Below are positions 58,464 to 64,000 of a DNA stretch of 64,000 nucleotides, one piece after another. Under the pieces are notes generated by a model. The model saw only the letters and a list, made by a program, of their open reading frames with translations. It ran no database searches and was not told where the DNA came from. Source of the stretch: Icerya purchasi (Eukaryota > Arthropoda > Insecta > Hemiptera > Monophlebidae); assembly GCA_039619475.1 (NCBI GenBank), contig CM077115.1:224499064-224563063 (forward strand), written 5' to 3'. The translations under genes were made by a program, and so were the position numbers. Every line of letters begins with the position of its first letter. Position 1 is the first letter of the stretch.

Positions 58464-59132
58464 GTCAATAAATTTAATAACCTAGTTAATCTTTGAAATT
58501 TTTTTTATTTATATGAAACGATATGTGTAAGCAGTCCGGTAAACAGGATGATTATCTGCGTAATCATTATTCTAATCGAGATTTTGACGAGACTCGAGAG
58601 TTTTCGTAACTCGCGAAGTGTATCTATTTTACAAATGCTATTGTGCGTGATTTCCACAACGAAATTGTGTAGAAAATGAGTTTAACCGTTTTTTTAATTA
58701 TTCAACCAACCCACTCCTGTACGATATTACGGCGGAAAGCACATCTGGGAATATTTATTACATATAAAACCAATCGTCAAGAGAAAAATCTCTTCAACGT
58801 TTTTTATTATTTGTCCTCAATTCTAGGCTCTTTCGTCAGCTAAACAAATCGATTTCCGTTTATTGCTCAGACCTATTAGCGCCACATATCATCCGTTTCA
58901 AGGCAACAGTGGCTCGCGGTTCACCAACTCTTATTCTCAGGCATACGTAAATTCGCACACTTGGACCATCTGATAATTTTATTTATCCTCGTTTTTATAT
59001 TTATTTTTTTAATGCACTTCTACACATTACAGTATATTTAAGAAGCAATGATTTTCATAATTAATAAAACATATTTAAAAGTAAAACTGCAAATTGAAAG
59101 AATAAATATACACATTGATGTATTTTTTATAT

Positions 59133-59136
<4 letters not shown>
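57214..59136. other. No gene supported; (ATT)n at 58424-58462
   Basis: Contains a T run at 57429-57444 and a 13-unit ATT repeat at 58424-58462. The frames on either strand (57252-57497, 57370-57651, 57894-58160) lack motifs and include homopolymer-coded Lys or Phe runs. Confidence 0.5.
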
Positions 59137-59192
<56 letters not shown>

Positions 59193-59230
59193 GTATTTAT
59201 ATATATATGTGTATATTTATATATATATAT
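59137..59230. repeat. (TA)n microsatellite, interrupted
   Basis: About 25 uninterrupted TA units, then TATATTTATATG variants to 59230. Confidence 0.95.
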
Positions 59231-60329
59231 ATTTTGTATATATGCGCATTTATAAAGAGAATATTTTGAACCGGTAGTGCTCGAAAGTTTTTCATTTGTA
59301 AAATCTTCGACTGAGGTCCTGTTCGAGAAATTTTATGAAAAAATTGCTTAGTCTCCAAAAGTCGGCATCAGTCGAGCAGGTCTAGGGAATATACAAAATA
59401 ACGAAGCGAATTTTAATCCAAAGTGATTGCATTTGTACTCTTTGCAGTCCTGTTTCACATCTTTAAGCTTAAATTGGTCTGCTTGCGAATCTAATTTTGG
59501 TTACTAATATAAGACAATCTTCGAACAACCACTTAGATTCTACCGCGAACTGATCGACTATAAAAACTTTTATACACCAATATTCGATATTATTTTAGCC
59601 GGAATTTATATGTATTAGGTGATTTCCTTAAATCAAACCCCAGTTCCTCGGGGAGTAGGAAAAAATTTTGCTAAATCAGTATCAAAGAGAAAGAAGGGTT
59701 TATTTAATAGTAACCGCCGGCGAACGACGATCCCCGAAGTTACCCCGCGACAATGGTTACCTACTGATTTAAAAACACAAAGCCGAAACTTCGCCATGGC
59801 CGTTGTCCGTAAGAGCCGTATTCCTTTTGATGCTGACTATGAAATTGCTTTAGACAAGATTCCTGGAAAAGCATATTTTCGTGGCCTTGAAAAGAGTGAT
59901 CTGAAAGCGTTTTGTGCACTTTACGAATTTCGCATAGTTACGTAATGCATGCAGGTAGTTCGAGGCGGTTCCGAAAGTGTCGTCTAATAACTCAGAGTGT
60001 TTGAGCACTTCAAAAGTGCCGAACTTATATAAAAGGAACAAAGTAAACGTGCTAACACGTTCAAGTAATTCCCCGGCACATTTTCCCAGCAGCACTCGCG
60101 AAAGGCAATTAATCCAACTACTTCCCTTTTTTTTCCCCGCCAACGAACTGGAGATATGTCTTTAGAAATTAATCCACGATAACTGTTTAATTACAAATGG
60201 AAACCCATCGATTTTTGAAGAAAGAAATAATAAACGAGAGATAATAAATTTCCTATCAAAGGCAAGATAATTATAAAACATTTCAGGAAAAAAGTTTTTA
60301 AATGACCGAAAAATAATGAGATCCTGTTA
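59231..60329. other. No gene supported; one unassigned 108-codon frame
   Basis: The plus frame 59619-59945 is basic at its N-terminal half (KRKKGLFNSNRRRTTIP) and less AT-biased than most chance frames, but matches no family I know and has no splice or promoter support. Confidence 0.4.
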
Positions 60330-60900
60330 AGCTGTTAGCACGAGTTAATAAGGTACCCGTTTCACATCCTGGAATATTTTTTATTAGAGAAACAAGCTCC
60401 TCTCGTTGTCTTTTGAACTGTCCGAATCACGTTGTTTGTCAATTTCATCCCATTTATCACCGGCTTCGTGATCTAATAATATTTTTCACGACCGCACTAA
60501 TGCAATAGAACTAATCTCTTCCCATCCCTCAGATAACCCCAAGTGATGATAACATCAAGCATATCAACTGATTTTAAAGCAACCTGACAATTGTCATAAG
60601 GTGAGAAGGCGGCGTCGATATATATGTTTTTTAAGGCCTCTAGGTTGATCCGTAAGTTGACGACAAACCGATGTAACCTTTGCTAGAAGAAACATAGCGC
60701 CTTTATATCACCATCTTGTAACTGCTCAGTTGCCGGATTGGAGCATTGCCGAGAATAAGGATTACTTTTCTCGATAACTGTCTGTCGGACAAGTGTTTCG
60801 CAACTGCCGGCACAAACTCTTTGTGAAACCAAGTTTTAAAAATTTCATAGCATCTTCATTTGTGCAGCGAACGTAAACAAATATTGAGATGCTATGGATT
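60330..60900 (-). pseudogene. pogo/Tigger-like (jerky-type) DDE transposase remnant
   Basis: Minus-strand translation across three frames gives, in order: KTWFHKEFVPAVAKHLSDRQ then LSRKVILILGNAP (canonical 'FxxxFvPxV...kalLllDNAPSH', here with the catalytic Asp replaced by Gly), then DGDIKALCFF, KVTSVCRQLTDQPRGLKKHI with YRRRLL (canonical 'PNVTslxQPMDQGVi...K.hYRR.LL', third-acid region), then NCQVALKSVDMLDVI and, near the 3' end, REELVSLIKNIPGCETG. This order is that of the DDE_1 domain and C-terminal tail of pogo/Tigger transposases and their jerky-type relatives. At least two frameshifts and several stops show it is dead. No terminal repeats were identified. Confidence 0.65.
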
Positions 60901-63122
60901 TTATTAAAACGCTTTGGCTTTTCCTTCTTTTATTTATTTACTTTTTTTTGAAGATGCGGATAATCGCGAGTCGATTGTGAACTTTGAAGATGTTTGGCAA
61001 TTAACTGACGGTGTGACGGAATTGGTTTTTAATCTTAATCTGTTTAATTCACTTTTTCCGCGAAAAGTTAGTTCCGATGTGTAACGTGTTTTATCCGCAA
61101 TTTAGCTTACAATTTTTAACACCCGAGTGCGGCATAATTTGAAAAACTGCGAAATTATTTATTCAAAAGAGGCACTTTTCCGGATTAAAATGTCGCTTAT
61201 TTAATGAATTATTCACCAGTCGCTTATCCGAACAAGAATCCGGACAGTTTATTTCGTCGTCCGATAGACATCGCGCGACAGTATAAATGACTACGCTTTC
61301 ATTTCCTTCATTTAAACTTCCTCCATTTTTAGACGGTGGAACAACGCCACGCGTGCGGTCCTATTAAAGCAGAAGCATACGAAACTTTCAAAGATGGCCC
61401 CGTTTGCATCGCTTTCCGGCTTTCGTATCATCGCACTTTTAACTCTATATACCGTACGCTTTATTATAGATTGAAACATTCGCAATCACTTTTAAATACA
61501 TGATGACGTTTCGGCTGCCTGCAGGACACACCAGCGGCTTCTTTTACAGGTGTCGATTATTACAGGGAAAAAGTGGGAGAGAAAAAAAAAAAAGGCATAG
61601 GCAAAACAGACGAGCGATTAATTTTTGCTGCTTTATAATGAAAAGCGGCAAAACTGAGGACAGATGTATACGGAAAAGTAAAAAAGTGTGTGCAATGAAC
61701 GAGCATGCAGCGGCTGCAATACGGTGGTAGGTAACTTTTTGGAGGATATTTCGTTCTGGAAGAGAGGTTAGACGTGGCGAGTGGAAGCGAATGCGAACGT
61801 TCTTTATCTTGAAGAGCTATGCGACGGAAGGTAGGAAAAACCCAGGATGGCGGAGAATAAGAAACGGACGTCGGCGATATAATTAAAACGTGAAATTAAC
61901 AAATCTGTAGCGCAGTTGAAAGAACTGGAAACACATGCTAGTGCCGCCGTTGTCCGAAGAACGAATTTAATTTATGGCCGCTATTAAATCTTCGAGCTGA
62001 GACGCGGCCCCGGAAGGGTCGAGGTCGGCGAACGAAAATGAAAAAAGTGGACTGAAGAAATAGGAAGAGGAAAAAAATAGGAAAAACCAGAAGAAAAGGT
62101 GTGCATAATATTCTTTTAAACTACCAGAGAAAAGTCTTCTTCTTCGAGACTTATTCTTGTTGTTGTCTCGGCTGGCGCGTTTTCTTGCGCTAGGATAGCA
62201 GCGCCTAAGGACGAAATAAATTAGAATATTCCGAGCCAGCCGCTGTACGGGGCCCTAGCAGCCTGGTTTCAAACTCCAATTGCGAAAGTTTAATTAAAAT
62301 TTTTGCGCAGATGCATTTAACAACATTTCTTTCAAAGTAAATAGAAGGCGAAACAGGAAAAGCTAATAGCTTTTGCAAAGGAACAGAAATATACCCCCGT
62401 CCACGGTCGAGCCCACCCCGACAATCTAACCGGAATCCGGTCGCTATCTATGTTGCTGGCTCGCTTCGGCCTACGTAATGTTTTTATTATTGCATCAGAG
62501 AACACTTGGCCGTTTTTTTTTTGTTTTTGTTTTTTTTAATTCGTCCGACAGATTAAGGCACGACGATGACAGTGTTATCGTGCTACATGTAATTTTTAAA
62601 TTCGATCAATCTCATTTTGCCCCGCTTTTATTTGTTCTAATTTCTTTGGCATTTTTTTGTTTTCTTTCAAACGATAACGATAATAATAGTTATAATAACG
62701 ATATGATGATGATAGTAATATTAGCCAAATTTGAAATTTAAAGAGAAACCTAAACCGTAAAATATAATTACAAACATGGAAAACAACAAGAAATGTATGG
62801 AACAATTTGTATCTTTATTAAGTAAAAACATATACACTGTAAACGTATAAAATGTATTATTGAAATTAAAATTTTATATATTTACAGTATATATGTTTTT
62901 ACTTCATTGTTTTACGTATAAAAAATATATTATATTCCGTTCATTATGGAACACCAAATTTAAAAAATTACAATTTGTATCGTTAACAACGTTTTCGCGT
63001 CCGGTTCATAATCCACTAAGATTAACAAAGAAAGTACCGTCATGGTACGAATTTATTAAATTCGCCCTTCGACGGTGTTTTTTTTTAATGTTCTTGTAAC
63101 TTGTAACGCGTATGATTAACAG

Positions 63123-63125
<3 letters not shown>
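60901..63125. other. No gene supported; GC-richer block at about 61980-62330
   Basis: Frames (61500-61730, 62478-62805, 62860-63099) are unrecognised. The block 61980-62330 contains compact, homopolymer-poor stretches (GACGCGGCCCCGGAAGGGTC; GCAGCCTGGTTTCAAACTCC) with no frame, a possible conserved non-coding element (inference). Confidence 0.45.

Positions 63126-63172
<47 letters not shown>
63126..63172. repeat. (TA)n microsatellite
   Basis: About 23 TA units directly abutting the long inverted repeat. Confidence 0.95.
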
Positions 63173-63173
<1 letters not shown>

Positions 63174-63265
63174 CTCTAATGCCAGAAAAGCACTGCTAAA
63201 TATTTTCTTTTTCAATTTGCTTTAATTTTTCGCTGCGACTTGATAATTCGCCAAGGTAGGGAACA

Positions 63266-63299
<34 letters not shown>

Positions 63300-63410
63300 A
63301 TATATATGTACATATATTGTTCCCTACCTGTGACGAATCATCAAGTCGCGGCGAAGAACTAGAGCAAATTGAAAAAGAAAACATTTGCCAGTATTTCACT
63401 GGCATTAGAG
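63174..63410. mobile_element. 237-bp inverted-repeat element (MITE-like or long hairpin)
   Basis: The left arm, 63174-63270, and right arm, 63313-63410, are reverse complements over about 97 bases with roughly 13 mismatches and one 1-base gap by my alignment. The outermost 12 bases (CTCTAATGCCAG / CTGGCATTAGAG) and the innermost 17 (AGGTAGGGAACAATATA / TATATTGTTCCCTACCT) are perfect. The loop (63271-63312) is a TA/TATG-rich microsatellite. No ORF. Clean outer ends fit a MITE, while the fold would also suit a hairpin RNA if transcribed. No target duplication is certain because the left side abuts (TA)n. Confidence 0.8.
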
Positions 63411-64000
63411 ATTAATCAAGCTAAAGAGACAGTTTTTAGCTTGTCAGTAGAAATCTGAGGTAGCCGAGTATACAAAGAAAAATGCTTAATATGTAAGGCG
63501 CCTTCGGTCTCGCCAAGGAATAGTTGAATTCCGATATGATGATCTTTACTCTTTCACGTCATATTTGTCAGACGCTATGAGTACTTCTTCAATACTAGTG
63601 AGGCACTAAGAGCACACTGAGAATAACAGCGTAAATAGTTAAAACCCAGGTACTACTCTACTTTGATGGAGCAACCAGCCAGGCTATCGCTTTTTGATCA
63701 TAGCGGAATGACGTTCGCACGCTTAATTGATAAACACCTTTACTGGAATTTGTGACAAAAGAAAAGCGATATAGGAGCGGCATCGGCAGTTTCGAATACA
63801 GTGGTTAATGTAAGCAGATCCCCTTTTCAATAGATTTATTAATCTAATGCTAATAATTCCCTTCTAAATGAAATATTTAAATTTTTTTTTTTTTTTATTA
63901 CATAACGAATATCTGTGCCACTTTATAGCGTTTAAATTAAAGTTACCTAATAATCCTTATTTAATTAGTCAACTGATTATTTGAATTCATTTTGCATTAT
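63411..64000. other. No gene supported
   Basis: Ordinary composition with a T run near 63882-63897; no frame or motif recognised before the window ends. Confidence 0.5.

Noticed and set aside
59619..59945. 108-codon plus frame with a basic N-terminal half
   Set aside because: Unrecognised, no promoter or exon signals; kept only as a note in the region entry.

Overview
This window looks like a piece of nuclear genome from an arthropod, most likely an insect. It is AT-rich, has many mono-, di-, tri- and tetranucleotide repeats, contains split-gene structure, and is littered with decayed animal-type transposons. There are no operons, tRNA/rRNA genes, CRISPR arrays or prokaryotic gene layouts. 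CpG dinucleotides do not look depleted to the eye, which would fit orders such as Hymenoptera, but that is inference only.

Bases 1 to about 25 kb are a transposon graveyard. They hold an open RT/RNase H ORF of a non-LTR retrotransposon cut by the left edge (2-1861) and a 3' remnant of another element (2865-3725). They also hold two R1-like C-terminal remnants (3735-4184 plus, 7240-8010 minus) and an RTE-type element on the minus strand split by a second RTE on the plus strand with a 9-bp target duplication (4190-6680). Further on are a hAT transposase tail with its terminal repeat (9273-9646), another RTE (11585-12897), a Jockey/CR1-like remnant (15600-17150) and RNase H-bearing remnants (18320-19080, 21037-21957, 23640-24060).

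From about 25 kb to 64 kb transposons are sparser and most of the DNA shows no coding signal. The one convincing host coding segment is the last exon of a Krueppel-like zinc-finger transcription factor of the KLF5/6/7 type on the minus strand (38007-38182). Its upstream exons would lie at higher coordinates, so much of 38-64 kb may be intron or upstream regulatory DNA. Inserted there are Jockey remnants (38815-39339; 50122-50827 with a clean 14-bp target duplication), RNase H remnants (48908-49402, 52511-53440) and a pogo/Tigger-like DDE transposase remnant (60330-60900). A 237-bp inverted repeat lies near the right edge (63174-63410).

Three to five dispersed pieces (10262, 28690, 33018, 54107, 56064) appear to be one SINE family with a tRNA-like head, and a second tRNA-like SINE with an (AAT)n tail lies at 45555-45795. 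I did not find a new multi-gene system. The most original items are the SINE families, the long inverted repeat, two compact hairpins and the nested retrotransposons. All domain calls come from reading translations by eye; no database search was possible.
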